DNA of 64,000 nucleotides from Thermodesulfobacterium sp. TA1 (GCF_008630935.1 NZ_CP043908.1:1550001-1614000); one strand, 5' to 3'; counted from the first letter of the stretch, positions 25,247 to 35,078 are shown. Made by a program: numbers and translations. The notes: generated by a model not told the origin, from the sequence alone.

Positions 25247-25256
25247 GGAGGTTTTT

Positions 25257-25676
25257 ATGTATAAAGTAGAAATAATCTCTATTTTTGTAGAAAATAAACC
25301 TGGTAAGCTTGAAAAAATAACCAAACTACTGGCAGAAGCCCAGATAAACATTCTTGGTTTTTCTATCACCGATGCCAGAGATTTTGGGATTATAAAGTTT
25401 TTGGTAGATAAACCTCAAGAGGCTTACGAACTTTTTAAAAACCATGGCTTTGTGGTAGCTTTAAATCCTGCGTTAGGTATAGAGATGAAAGACCAGCCAG
25501 GCGGGCTTTATGAAGTAGTAAAGTTTATCTCGTCTAAAGGAATAAATATAGAAAACGCCTTGGTATATGTGGCAGAAAGTAGAGAAAAAGCTTATTTTAT
25601 CTTTGAGGTAGAAGACTTTGAGGAGGCCCTGAAGAAATTAAAAGATAATGGGTTTAATCTTTTAAAATTAGTTTAA
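25257..25676 (+). CDS. Tandem ACT-domain protein (copy 1)
   Basis: Small regulatory protein of 139 residues made of two ACT domains (about 4-66 and 73-138). Each starts with a strand followed by the ligand-loop sequence ([47 protein letters not shown]). ACT domains bind amino acids; no catalytic domain is attached. Immediate coupling to paaK copy 1 suggests it senses an aromatic amino acid for this pathway; that role is inference. Confidence 0.85.
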   Translation: MYKVEIISIFVENKPGKLEKITKLLAEAQINILGFSITDARDFGIIKFLVDKPQEAYELFKNHGFVVALNPALGIEMKDQPGGLYEVVKFISSKGINIENALVYVAESREKAYFIFEVEDFEEALKKLKDNGFNLLKLV

Positions 25677-25704
25677 GAAAAAGTCCTTTAAAGGAGGTAA
25701 GGTA

Positions 25705-27009
25705 ATGTTTTGGGATCAACGGTTAGAGTGTATGGGAAGGGAAGAATTAAGAGAAATTCAACTTCAAAGACTTAAAGAGGTGGTAAAGAGGGTTTATGAG
25801 CGGGTTCCTTTTTACCGTAAAAAGTTTGACGAAGCTGGGATCAAACCAGAAGATATAAGGACTTTGGAAGACATAAAGTATATTCCTTTTACCAGCAAAA
25901 CAGACATGAGAGAGGCTTATCCTTTTGGTTTGTTTGCTGTCCCCCTTTCTGAGGTGGTTGAAATCCATACGTCAAGTGGTACCACTGGAAAACCGGTAGT
26001 AGCAGGATATACGGTTAAAGACTTAACCCTTTGGGCTGAGGTGATGGCTCGGTCTCTTGCTATGATAGGAGTTACTAAAGATGATGTCGTGCAGATAGCC
26101 TATGGATATGGGCTCTTTACCGGAGGTTTAGGGTTTCACTATGGTGCTCAGAAGATTGGGGCAACGGTGGTTCCTGCTTCAGCTGGTAACACCAGACGGC
26201 AAATAGAGTTGATGAAAGATTTTGGGACCACTTTTATAGCCTGCACCCCTTCTTATGCGCTTTACTTGGCTGAATATGCTAAGGAAGAGATGGGTATAGA
26301 CCTTTCAACCTTAAAATTAAGGTTAGGAAGTTTTGGGGCTGAAATGTGGACAGAGGAAATGAGAAAAGAGATAGAAAACAGAATGGGTGTTAAAGCTTAT
26401 AATGTTTATGGATTAACCGAGATCATCGGCCCAGGGGTAGCCCATGAGTGTCCTGCTCAGCAAGGGCTTCACGTGTGGGAAGACCATTTTTATCCAGAAA
26501 TCATAGACCCTGAGACCGGAGAACCTCTTCCTGAAGGTACTGAGGGGGAACTTGTCTTAACCAGCCTAACCAGAGAAGGTATGCCGATGATAAGGTTTAG
26601 AACCAGAGACATCACCACCCTTCATACAGAAAAATGTGCCTGCGGAAGGACTTTGGTTAGGATTGAGCGTATTAAGGGACGGTCTGATGACATGATAAAA
26701 GTAAGAGGGGTTATGATCTTTCCTTATCAGATAGAACAGGCTATACTTGAGGTACAAGGAGTAGAACCCCATTACCAAATAGTACTTACCCGTCCACATT
26801 ATCTTGATGAGGTAGAAGTCCAGGTAGAAATGTCTAAGGAGATTTTCTCTGACGACGTAAAAACCATAGAAAATCTAAGGAAACGTTTAGAAAAGAGGAT
26901 AGAAGAGACCGTAGGAGTAAGGGTTAAAGTAACCTTGGTTGAGCCCAAATCTATTCCGAGAAGTGAGGGTAAGGCTAAAAGGATTATAGATAAACGCAAT
27001 CTCAAATAA
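25705..27009 (+). CDS. paaK: Phenylacetate-CoA ligase-like protein (copy 2)
   Basis: Paralogue of the preceding ligase (434 aa), same architecture: [78 protein letters not shown]. The two copies are clearly homologous along their whole length but have diverged, including in the region that shapes the acid pocket (FGTTCFHMTPSYAL against [14 protein letters not shown]), so they may take different aryl acids. Ribosome site AAGGAGG. Followed 14 nt later by the second ACT gene. Confidence 0.88.
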   Translation: MFWDQRLECMGREELREIQLQRLKEVVKRVYERVPFYRKKFDEAGIKPEDIRTLEDIKYIPFTSKTDMREAYPFGLFAVPLSEVVEIHTSSGTTGKPVVAGYTVKDLTLWAEVMARSLAMIGVTKDDVVQIAYGYGLFTGGLGFHYGAQKIGATVVPASAGNTRRQIELMKDFGTTFIACTPSYALYLAEYAKEEMGIDLSTLKLRLGSFGAEMWTEEMRKEIENRMGVKAYNVYGLTEIIGPGVAHECPAQQGLHVWEDHFYPEIIDPETGEPLPEGTEGELVLTSLTREGMPMIRFRTRDITTLHTEKCACGRTLVRIERIKGRSDDMIKVRGVMIFPYQIEQAILEVQGVEPHYQIVLTRPHYLDEVEVQVEMSKEIFSDDVKTIENLRKRLEKRIEETVGVRVKVTLVEPKSIPRSEGKAKRIIDKRNLK

Positions 27010-27023
27010 AAAGGAGGGAAAAC

Positions 27024-27455
27024 ATGAAAATCAAACAAATATCTGTTTTTTTAGAGAATAAAAAGGGCAGGCTTTATGAAGCTTTAAAGGCTATAGCAGA
27101 CCACGGGATTAACATAAGGGCCTTGTCTATAGCCGACACCTCTGAGTTTGGGATACTTAGGATGATAGTCCCTCAGCCTGAAGAGGCTAAAAAGGTTTTG
27201 GAAGAAGCAGGTTTTACCACAAAGATAACCAACGTGGTAGCCGTAGGCGTAAAAGATGAGCCTGGAGGTTTAGCAGGGGTGCTTAAGTATCTTTATGACG
27301 CAGATATAAACGTAGAGTACCTCTACGCTTTTGTAGAAAAATCTGGAGAAAAGGCTGTAGTAGTTTTAAGGACCAACAATCTGGATAAAACCATATCTAT
27401 CTTACAAGAAAAAGGAGTACACCTTTTAACCTGGGAGGAAATCAAAGACCTCTAA
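27024..27455 (+). CDS. Tandem ACT-domain protein (copy 2)
   Basis: 143 residues, two ACT domains (FLENKKGRLYEALKAIADHGINIRAL and KDEPGGLAGVLKYLYDADINVEYLY), paralogous to copy 1 and likewise next to a ligase gene. It ends the four-gene run. Ribosome site AAGGAGGG. Ligand unknown; an aromatic amino acid is the natural guess from context. Confidence 0.85.
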   Translation: MKIKQISVFLENKKGRLYEALKAIADHGINIRALSIADTSEFGILRMIVPQPEEAKKVLEEAGFTTKITNVVAVGVKDEPGGLAGVLKYLYDADINVEYLYAFVEKSGEKAVVVLRTNNLDKTISILQEKGVHLLTWEEIKDL

Positions 27456-27465
27456 AATATTTAGG

Positions 27466-28154
27466 TAGTGTCTCATTAATTGTCTAAAGCCTTGAAGGAA
27501 AGGGAAGGGTATGGTAGCTTCCCCAATGCATAATAACCAAAACTACCAGAAAGGAGGGGAAGCTACCGTGAAAGAAAAAACTAAAACTTTAACAAAACAA
27601 CCTATAGAAGAAATTCTAAACTTTTTTCAGCAAGAAGTCAACAATCTTATTAAAAACCTTTTAGAAAACCTTATGCTTGAAGAAAGAAGGATTTATTTAG
27701 AAGAGCAAGAAGATTATGCAAACGGTTTTTATACCAGAGATTTACTTTTCGTGCCTTCCTACTTCCTGAAAGAAGGAGGGCTGAAAAGCATTTCCCGGTT
27801 AATAAAGGTGACTGAAGATGAAGTTAAAGAACTTATTTGTCTATTCGTCGAAATGAGGTAGCAAAGGAGCCAGTATATTTAGCTTTAGGGATAAAGCCTG
27901 ATGGGAGAAGAGAGATACTTGGATTTTGGATATTTGGGTCTGAAGGGAAGGGGGTTAGCAAAGGAGATAAAAAGGAGGATAAAGGTAATAGAAGTATTTC
28001 CGGATGAAGGCTCTGTTGAGAGGTTGTTATATTTAATCTTGAAAGAACTGAATGAGAGGTTAAACTCAAGGAAGTTAAGAGGGTTTAATGAAATTGAATT
28101 GGGGAACTACCATGCCTTTCCCGGAAAAATTTTTACACAATAAAAGGGACACTA
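27466..28154 (+). mobile_element. Decayed IS256-family element with matching ends
   Basis: The segment is bounded by TAGTGTCTC (27466-27474) and its inverted partner GGGACACTA (28146-28154; 8 of 9 match), and contains only N- and C-terminal pieces of an IS256-type transposase. About 690 bp remain, roughly half of a normal element of this family. It lies between the convergent ACT and PEP-synthase-like genes. Confidence 0.75.
27568..28143 (+). pseudogene. Remnant IS256-family (mutator) transposase
   Basis: Likely original start GTG at 27568 after AAGGAGGGG. The first frame gives the N-terminal helices (EEQEDYANGFYTRDLL, a typical mutator segment) up to about 27855. A shift of frame then gives RRNEVAKEPVYLALGIKPDGRREILGFWIFGSEGK, the core strand after the first catalytic Asp, and another jump leads to RIKVIEVFPDEGSVERLLYLILKELNERL, the C-terminus. 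The middle, including catalytic residues, is deleted, so it cannot be active. Confidence 0.85.
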
Positions 28155-28213
28155 TGTTTTTGTGGCTCTTTTAAGGCATGATCATTGGTTTTTTATTATA
28201 AAACTATAACAGG

Positions 28214-30785
28214 TTAATTGATATGAAAAAAATTTGTGTCTAGACCAAGATTACCCCCAAAGAGATGGGTTATATCTTCGTATATTTGTTTTTTGTAAGT
28301 ATTTGCTAAAGATGGATTTGACATTATCATATCAGCCTGTCTGGTATGCATCAAAAGATAACCAAGCACCTTTAACCTCTGATAAAGGTCTTCTGCTGGA
28401 TTTTTCTCTATATGCGCAAAAAGTGCATCCAATCTTATTACTGTGTAAAATCCGATTTTTTCAAGTATTTCAGAAATAAACTCTATTCTTAATAATCTTC
28501 TTTCTGGGTCAGCTCCTCCTCCTTTATAGTAGAAATAAATATAATTCTCTGAGATAAACTCTCCTATGTAAGCTTCTACTGTGGTATAGTGATAGCCTAA
28601 TTTCATCCCAAGATGACAAAAGTTTTTTGATACCATTACATAATTTTTCTCTCTAGGCTCAAAAGCTAAAGCTGGGTCCAATTCAGGTCTCATCGTTGAC
28701 CAGAAGAAAACACTGCCTAAGCCTTTGAAGTCTAAAGGGGGAGGTCCTTCCCAGGGTTTAGCTATCATACCCTCCCAAATAGCTTTCATAGGAATACTCT
28801 CGATCTCTTCTAAAGTAATTTTCTTTTTTTTGGGGTCAAAGGTTTCTTTAAAACCATCTTTTAAGTTTATTATCCACCAACTTCCAGGAGTTTTACTAAC
28901 CAATCTTTTTGCCTTTTTTTCAGTTAAATCTAAATCTATCCCTAACGAAAACATTGCATCTACAGCTTTTTCGTGACAAAATCTGATAATGTCATGAAGG
29001 GTTTTACAGTATCGTGGCTTAAAAAAAGGAGAATCTGGGTCGGTAAGGTTCAAAGGAAGAATCAAATCAGTTATCTTTTTAAAGATTTTATAAACAGGAC
29101 TATGGATCATAAAATTAGACTGTGGAATCTGGGTTTTCAGCAAGCTCTCACAACAGCCTAAATAGATTTTTTTACGAGTACAATCAACCGTAATCAAGGT
29201 CTCATTTTTAAGTTTAGTAGTTATGTCTTTTACTCCAAATAAAGAAGGAATTTTAAGTTCTCTTGCCACTATAGCTAAATGGGTAGCAGGATGTCCTTTC
29301 TCACAAATCAAGGCACAAGCTTTCTTTAAAAGCGTAGCCCATTTAGGCAAAGGTTCTAAAACCACTAAAACCGCTCCCTCAGGAAAAGTAAGAATGTCAA
29401 GGTCTGTCCTAACAATAAAAGCCTTACCACAAGCTACCCCTTTATAAATAGAAATACCACTTTCTGCCAAAACCTCTTTTCCTTCGATTTCAAGACAAAT
29501 ATCTTCCTCGGTTTCTTCTTCATAAAGCAAAAGAGGTCTGCTTTGTAAGATAAACAACCTATCATCTTGGGTTATTCCCCATTCTATTTCCTGAGGACAC
29601 CCAAAATGTTTTTCTATCTTTAAAATTTGTTCTCGTAGTTTTTTTATTTCTTTTTCCGTAAGGACTGGTTGATTTTCTTGAACCAACCTTTTTTCTATCA
29701 CCTTTTCGGTGGTTTTACATATCTTATAATAGTCTGCCTCTTGTTTGCCTTGTACGATGTTTTCAGCCAGCCCTTTAGTAGCGTATATTTCTAAACAAGG
29801 AGTTTTAGGTTCATAAGGGCTACAGGAAAAGGCTACTCCACTTACTCGAGTATCTACCATCACCATGCATCCCACACACATCACTATATCTTCGTCTCTC
29901 AAACCTTTTTGTGTCCGATAAACCACGGCTGAAGCATGATATTTACTGGCTAAAATTTTTTTATATGTATCTAATAATGCCTCTGCAGAAACTTTTAACT
30001 GAGTTTTATACTGTCCAGCAAAAGAAAAATGAATAGAATCTTCACCTATAGCGCTAGAACGCATGGCAACCAACACCTCAGGACCATATTTTTCTCTAAT
30101 CTTTTTATAGTGCCTCATGATTTCTTCTTCTAATTCCTTAGGGATAGAAGCCCTTAGGATAAGCTTTTCTATCCGAGCACAAGTCTTATATAAACTTTCT
30201 AAATCCTCTACCCCTTCTAAAAGAGTAAATAAACGGTCTATCTCTCTATCAAGATTATTTTTTTTTTAGAAAATACATCGTAGCAGAAGAAGTAATTACA
30301 AAACCTTCTGGTACGTCCAAACCTAATTTATTCTTAATCTCTCCTAAAGTTGCCATCTTTTGCCCAACTAAGTCTATGTCTTTTAGAGTAATCTCTGAAA
30401 GGTCTAATACAAAAGATTTCTCTAAAGGATTTTCTTTACGTGAGGCTAAAATTTCCTCAATTTCAGAAGAAAGACGGTTAAAAACCACTTCTAAATCTTT
30501 ATAACGCCCTCCTGTAAGATTGATTAAAGCCTGAATCATTTTGTAAACATTTACCAATAATGTAGTGCACCTACTTTTTAGATAATTAAGGTTAAAAGGC
30601 TTGTTCAAGCTTAAGATTTCTTCAAATTCTGCCATGATTTCTAAGGTTTGATTGTTGGCTAAAATAATCTCGCGAAAAAGCTTATACCGTTTTTTAAACT
30701 CTTCTTCTAAACAAAAAGACTGGGGTAGTTTTGAACAGGATGTTTTTCTTTTAAATAAAGAAGTAAACTTGGTTATCAAATTCAC
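28214..30785 (-). pseudogene. PEP-synthase-like phosphotransferase, frame broken at an A10 tract
   Basis: Two minus-strand frames (30785-30255 and the frame ending at 28214) together encode one protein of about 856 residues. They join at ten A residues (plus-strand T run 30258-30267): removing one A reads FLKKNNLDREIDRL..., which aligns with the intact paralogue at 39255-41747. Domains: helical N-terminus (1-130), ATP-grasp PPDK_N domain (VAMRSSAIGEDSIHFSFAGQ, then IEWGITQDDRLFILQSRP), phosphohistidine swivel domain (GHPATHLAIVARELKIPSLFGV), and an unassigned C-terminal domain of about 290 residues in place of the PEP-binding TIM barrel. It may be a true pseudogene, a sequencing error, or a gene rescued by slippage on the A run. 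GTG start at 30785 sits 6 nt after AGGAG. Confidence 0.8.
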
Positions 30786-30801
30786 CAAGATCTCCTAACA
30801 C

Positions 30802-30839
30802 GGCCCTTCTGGGATTTTAAGCACAAACCCAGAAGGACC
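30802..30839 (-). promoter_or_regulatory. Strong intercistronic hairpin between usp and PEP-synthase-like gene
   Basis: Minus-strand RNA GGUCCUUCUGGG (30839-30828) pairs with CCCAGAAGGGCC (30813-30802): 12 bp including one U-G pair, with a 14-nt loop. It ends 11 nt after the usp stop. There is no strong U run, so partial termination or transcript processing is more likely than full termination. Confidence 0.6.
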
Positions 30840-30850
30840 CAATTTTTAAA

Positions 30851-31642
30851 TTATTTTACCAACACTACTGGAACATTAGAATTTTCTACTACCCTTTCAG
30901 CTACACTACCAATCAATATCTTTTCTAAACCTGTTTTACCTTTACATCCCATAATTATAAGATTAACTTCCTTCTGAGAAGAAACTTCCAAAATTTTTTC
31001 AAAAGGCTCTCCTTTAACCACTAAAGTTTCCACTTTTACACCCTGATTTTTAGCCTTTTCTTCTACAGTTTTAACACACTCTTCTGCAAAAGAAACCTCA
31101 TTATCTATTTTAGCTACCGATACTACATAAAGAGCAATATCTAATTTCTTACAAAAATCAACCGTCCAAAAGGCAGCCCTTTGGCTATAAACCGAACCAT
31201 CGGTGGCAAGAAGCACTTTTTCTAAGGTTAAACAAGCCTCTGCTGGCACCACCGTAACAGGAACGCTTGCCTTACCGATGATGGTTCTGCTAACCCTTCC
31301 TAAAGTATGTTTTCTTCCCATCATAAGAAGCGAAATTCCCAGCTCTTCCAGTTTAGATAAAATTATTTCTGAAGGGTCTGAACTGGTTAATACAAAGGTT
31401 TCGCAAGAGATACCTTCCTTTTCAGCCTCTGCCTTGATAAATCCTACGGCCTCAAAGGCTTTTCTTTCCAAAACCTCTACTAACTTAGGATAAATTTCCA
31501 TTAATTCAGGCCCAACGGGTATAACCTCTGCTATGCTTAAGCCATAAACCTTGCTGTTGAAAGTTTTTGCAAATTTTAAACCCAACTTGGCAGCCTTTTC
31601 AGACGCCTGAGACCCATCGGTAGCGATAAGTATCTTTTCCAT
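30851..31642 (-). CDS. Tandem universal stress protein (two UspA domains)
   Basis: Cytoplasmic 263-residue protein with two UspA folds (about 1-136 and 140-263), each starting KILIATDGS / KVLLATDGS. The second domain ends with a complete ATP-binding loop MGCKGKTGLEKILIGSVAERVV (G-x2-G-x9-GS); the first has a looser version (MGRKHTLGRVSRTIIGKAS). It likely binds ATP and modulates a partner. It lies 3 nt after the gene for the two-helix membrane protein and is cotranscribed with the TSUP transporter. Confidence 0.88.
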   Translation of the reverse strand: MEKILIATDGSQASEKAAKLGLKFAKTFNSKVYGLSIAEVIPVGPELMEIYPKLVEVLERKAFEAVGFIKAEAEKEGISCETFVLTSSDPSEIILSKLEELGISLLMMGRKHTLGRVSRTIIGKASVPVTVVPAEACLTLEKVLLATDGSVYSQRAAFWTVDFCKKLDIALYVVSVAKIDNEVSFAEECVKTVEEKAKNQGVKVETLVVKGEPFEKILEVSSQKEVNLIIMGCKGKTGLEKILIGSVAERVVENSNVPVVLVK

Positions 31643-31645
31643 TTT

Positions 31646-32386
31646 TTATACCTCCTTCTTTTTACCTTTTTTGGTAGAAAGACCAAGACCTTCCATAAGA
31701 TACATTATCGCAAAACCCCACCAAACAGTATAAAACACATAAAAAACCAAAAGGCCTGCCAAAAGCCCATATTTGGTTTTTACACTTTCAGGAGCAATTC
31801 CATAAAAGTTGTAAGCAGGCTCTATAGCCTTAGTAACGACGGTATTAACAATTTGAGCCATTTCTGTCTTTTTTTGTAAAGTAAGTTTTTTATTGATAGC
31901 ACCCAAACTGTTATGCCACTGTCTAAACATCTTTTTCTCGTCTTCAACCCCATACTTTTGTTTAATAATTTCTCCTTTATTCCAATACATAGCCTCTGAG
32001 TCTTCCAAAGCAGAACTTAGGATCTGTCCCAAATCCCCTACTATTCTAATTTTACCGTCTCCTTTATCCTCTACCTGTGCTCCTGCCGTAGTGTAAAGTT
32101 TTATATTTAAAGCTATTCTGGATTGAAGTTTTTCCGGTGTATCGTCAGGCTTTTTAAGGTTAATCTCTATATCTAAAATCTCACCTTTAAACTTTTCTAC
32201 AGTAGGTTTTATCTTAGGTATAAAATAAGCAGAACCTTTGGCTAAGCTGTTAAAAAGATCATCTGCATAGGCTAAAAAGTTTTGGCCTCTACCAAAATAA
32301 GGCTGAAACACAATAACCAAAATACCTATAAACACCAAAGTAAAAATTATTCCAAGTGTTAACTCTTTCTTTTTTATAGCTCCCAT
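31646..32386 (-). CDS. Uncharacterised membrane protein with two helices, TSUP-associated
   Basis: I do not recognise a named family. The 246 residues begin with a cytoplasmic Lys-rich tail and one helix (LGIIFTLVFIGILVIVF), then about 165 residues predicted outside the membrane, mostly charged, containing LNIKLYTTAGAQVEDKGDGKIRIVGDLGQILSSALEDSEAMYWNKGE, then a second helix (LLAGLLVFYVFYTVWWGFAIMYLM) and a basic C-terminus. It starts 2 nt after the TSUP gene and ends 3 nt before usp, so it is probably a partner of that transporter. Confidence 0.75.
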   Translation of the reverse strand: MGAIKKKELTLGIIFTLVFIGILVIVFQPYFGRGQNFLAYADDLFNSLAKGSAYFIPKIKPTVEKFKGEILDIEINLKKPDDTPEKLQSRIALNIKLYTTAGAQVEDKGDGKIRIVGDLGQILSSALEDSEAMYWNKGEIIKQKYGVEDEKKMFRQWHNSLGAINKKLTLQKKTEMAQIVNTVVTKAIEPAYNFYGIAPESVKTKYGLLAGLLVFYVFYTVWWGFAIMYLMEGLGLSTKKGKKKEV

Positions 32387-32388
32387 GG

Positions 32389-33648
32389 TTATCCCTCCTC
32401 TCTTAAAGTTTTGATGTTTTTTAGAAAACTAAATACGACCCAAAAACCAAATAAACCTATAGCTCCCCAGAACAAGATGTTCCCAACAAAAATGATAATA
32501 TCACAAACATCCTTTGAAATAGTAATCAGGTTTAAAGACCTAAATTTATCAGGTAAAACAGAAACCCTGTTAAAAAATCCTGCCATAATGGTTAAGGCAT
32601 AAAAAGCCCTTATGGTAATCCCAGGAACTACTTTAGTAGTAAGCGCTCCTATTTGGATACCTATCAAAGAACCTATCAAAAGACCCATGGCCAAGGTATA
32701 AAAAACATATCCGTAGATAGCATACTGAGTAAGAGAAGAATATCCTGCGGTAAAAATAATCTGGAAAATGTCTGTTCCGACTGTAGTAGAGGTTGACACA
32801 CCAAATATATAAACAAACATCGGAAAGGTAACAAAACCACCACCTACACCCATGATGGCTGCCAAAAAGCCTACTACAAAACCACCTGCGATGATAAACC
32901 AGGCTGAAATCTGTCTTCCACCGAAGTCTTCATCAAACTTAATTATAGGAGGAATAGGCACCTGCTGGAGCCTTATGGCTAATTTGGTAGTACCGATAGG
33001 CCCACTGTGAGCCCCTTGAGAGGCTGAGGTTGCACCAGTCTTTATCTTTCTCCTAGTGCTAAAGTAATCATACATAGCATAAAAGCCTAAAAAACCTAAA
33101 ATTACCGCATAAATTATACTGATAAAGGCATCGCTAAGCACTGGGTCTTTAGAGTAAAGTAATCTGTTGATATAACCACCGGTGGTAGCACCTATGATAG
33201 ACCCTATAATGAAAAATAAGGCCAAAGCTACCGATACATTACCTAATTTTTTATGTAACACCGTTCCCATGATAGCTTTAGCAAAGATGTGAAACTGGTC
33301 GGTTCCTACTGCCATGATACCTTTCACTCCTGCAGACATAAGGGCTGGAGCAATGATAAAACCTCCTCCTGCACCTATACATCCTGTAATAAGTCCAGCA
33401 GCAAACCCTACCACTGTAGACGCCCAAAAAACTATCGGGGTGTAGTGAGAAGGTGCATAAGCCTTTTTACCTCCAAGAATATCAGCCGCCCCTAAAAGGG
33501 ATGTAACTAAGATTGGAGACAATAACACCAAAAGAAGTAATAACCGTTTTTTGTTTCGAAAAATATTGTCTGCCATTTCCTTTTCCCAACGTGCTTGAGC
33601 TACACTTGCAGCCATCATAAACTCGTAAAGCGTTCTTAATTTCCCCAT
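32389..33648 (-). CDS. TSUP/TauE-SafE family transporter
   Basis: Polytopic membrane protein of 419 residues with two homologous halves, each with a glycine-rich signature (VGFAAGLITGCIGAGGGFIIAPALMSAGVKGIMAVGTDQF and VGFLAAIMGVGGGFVTFPMFVYIFGVSTSTTVGTDIFQ), typical of TauE/SafE exporters of sulfite, sulfonates or other organosulfur anions. Longer than the usual 250-300 because of an N-terminal helix and a linker between halves (about 205-245). In a sulfate reducer a sulfur-oxyanion substrate is plausible but unproven. It heads a four-gene unit with the two-helix protein, usp and the PEP-synthase-like gene. Confidence 0.88.
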   Translation of the reverse strand: MGKLRTLYEFMMAASVAQARWEKEMADNIFRNKKRLLLLLVLLSPILVTSLLGAADILGGKKAYAPSHYTPIVFWASTVVGFAAGLITGCIGAGGGFIIAPALMSAGVKGIMAVGTDQFHIFAKAIMGTVLHKKLGNVSVALALFFIIGSIIGATTGGYINRLLYSKDPVLSDAFISIIYAVILGFLGFYAMYDYFSTRRKIKTGATSASQGAHSGPIGTTKLAIRLQQVPIPPIIKFDEDFGGRQISAWFIIAGGFVVGFLAAIMGVGGGFVTFPMFVYIFGVSTSTTVGTDIFQIIFTAGYSSLTQYAIYGYVFYTLAMGLLIGSLIGIQIGALTTKVVPGITIRAFYALTIMAGFFNRVSVLPDKFRSLNLITISKDVCDIIIFVGNILFWGAIGLFGFWVVFSFLKNIKTLREEG

Positions 33649-33785
33649 CTTCTCCCCCCTCTTAATTTTTGTTTGAAGTTGTCGTTTTTACCTTTTTATA
33701 AAATTACGATTTTTGTTGGTATTACTAAAAGTAATTTTTTACTCTTTATCACATAAATATCACCCCCCAAGTCTTTAAAACAATT

Positions 33786-34295
33786 CTAATTTTCTTTCTC
33801 ATTTTTCTCTACCTTTTTCAAAGTTTCTTTTCTTTTTTCTTTAGTTCTCACAAGCTTCCTTCTATCGACAAAGTTTAACGCCCTTAAACTTTTTTGTAGA
33901 TTTGAAAAAAATCCTTCTTTTTTCTCTTTTTCTGCTGACTTCAACAAAGATTTAAGCCTGTTTTTTAATTGTTTTACCTCTATAGGAAAAAAAATCTCTT
34001 CAGTAATTCCTACTTTCATCACTAAGATCGAAGACTTAATATTGTTTTTACAAGTTACGATCATCACCTTTAACCTCTGGTTTACTTTCTTGACCTCATT
34101 GATAAACTCAAACAACCATTCATCTGATATTTCACGAGTATCAAGGATTAGCACATCTATTTTTCTAAAATCAACCTCAGATATATCATTAACCTCAACC
34201 ACCTTAGCCCCCATCTCCAACATAATTCCTTTCATAATTTCTTCTAATTCCTTATCCTCAGTTTTTATAAACACTTGTACATTCTTTAAACTCAT
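33786..34295 (-). CDS. Degenerate response-regulator receiver protein
   Basis: 169 residues. The first 120 look like a CheY fold: the acceptor region VLILDTREIS keeps an Asp and MIVTCKN keeps a Thr, but the acidic pair near the N-terminus is weak (FIKTED) and the conserved Lys before Pro is replaced (EEIFFPIEV). The last 50 residues are highly basic (RRKLVRTKEKRKETLKKVEKNEK). No DNA-binding domain is apparent. It may be a phosphorylation-independent receiver or a sink for the kinase encoded at 36741. It sits 137 nt before the TSUP gene on the same strand. Confidence 0.65.
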   Translation of the reverse strand: MSLKNVQVFIKTEDKELEEIMKGIMLEMGAKVVEVNDISEVDFRKIDVLILDTREISDEWLFEFINEVKKVNQRLKVMIVTCKNNIKSSILVMKVGITEEIFFPIEVKQLKNRLKSLLKSAEKEKKEGFFSNLQKSLRALNFVDRRKLVRTKEKRKETLKKVEKNEKEN

Positions 34296-34319
34296 ATGTT
34301 TAATTTTTTATAATATTTT

Positions 34320-34484
34320 CTAAAAATACTCCATAAATACAAAAGTTGGTATAATTCCTTTAACATCCATAACCTTTTTAACCATAACACTTTTTATCCT
34401 CATAAACTTCCTCGCTTTATCAAATTCACCTATCTCGTTAAACATAATAGCTGCCCGGTTGTTCTCCCAAGTATTAATAAACAA
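34320..34484 (-). CDS. Possible small protein (54 aa) or remnant
   Basis: Hand-translated minus-strand frame, TTG at 34484 (or ATG at 34445) to TAG at 34322-34320. The middle reads NNRAAIMFNEIGEFDKARKFM, which resembles short conserved proteins of sulfate reducers with an AAxxFxExGEFxxAR motif. No ribosome site is visible before either start, and the tail looks less constrained, so it may be a decaying gene. It precedes the degenerate receiver by 24 nt. Confidence 0.38.
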   Translation of the reverse strand: MFINTWENNRAAIMFNEIGEFDKARKFMRIKSVMVKKVMDVKGIIPTFVFMEYF

Positions 34485-35078
34485 GTATTAACAAATCTAT
34501 GAGTAATTTCTTATTTCTCTTTTACTCCTTTTGGTTTTATTAAATAGTTATCAATAACCGTGCCTAATGCTTTACTCTTTTCAAATTAGATTTCATCACA
34601 AGTTTTAAAAACTGAAAACTTTTTAACGTTTTAAAACGTTTCAAAATGTTTCTAAAAATTTAATAATGTTAAATTTTTAAAATATATCTGAAAAATAAAA
34701 AATATGATTTAAAACTACAAAGACACTCTCAGTAATATTTCGTGAATCGTATAAAAAGGTTTAAAGAATAAAAAAGCTGGTAGCTTTCTCAAAAGCTAAC
34801 ATACAAAAATTACTGCAGGTTTTCCTTTCCATTTCTTATAAAAAGGTAAGCACAAGAAAGATTTTCCAGTTTTTAGAATGGATCTTTTGATTTATTTAGT
34901 TATAATAGGAAGGGTCCTCTTGTTAGGATAAAACTTGAAACAAATCTTTTTTATGGCAATTATTACCTAAGCAGGGTATATATCCGGTTTGTTGTAGGTT
35001 GATTTTTGGTAAAAAAATTTTTAAATTCAATTTTTAGATGAAAAAACAAACTTTTATTTTCCAGGTATTATATAAAAT
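34485..35078. other. Divergent intergenic region of the signalling block
   Basis: About 590 bp of A+T-rich DNA between leftward and rightward signalling genes. It holds a 16-bp perfect palindrome AACGTTTTAAAACGTT (34625-34640) followed by a related half (CAAAATGTTTC), and a leftward sigma-54-like box AGGCACGGTTATTGA (34565-34551; the C of the -12 GC is replaced by A). I see no other open frame of note. Confidence 0.5.
34625..34640. promoter_or_regulatory. 16-bp palindrome in the divergent region (candidate activator site)
   Basis: AACGTTTTAAAACGTT is perfectly self-complementary, with a further AACGTTT/AATGTTT repeat to its right (34636-34651). Enhancer sites of sigma-54 activators are often palindromes at this distance upstream; the activator gene starts 440 bp to the right. 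Confidence 0.4.
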
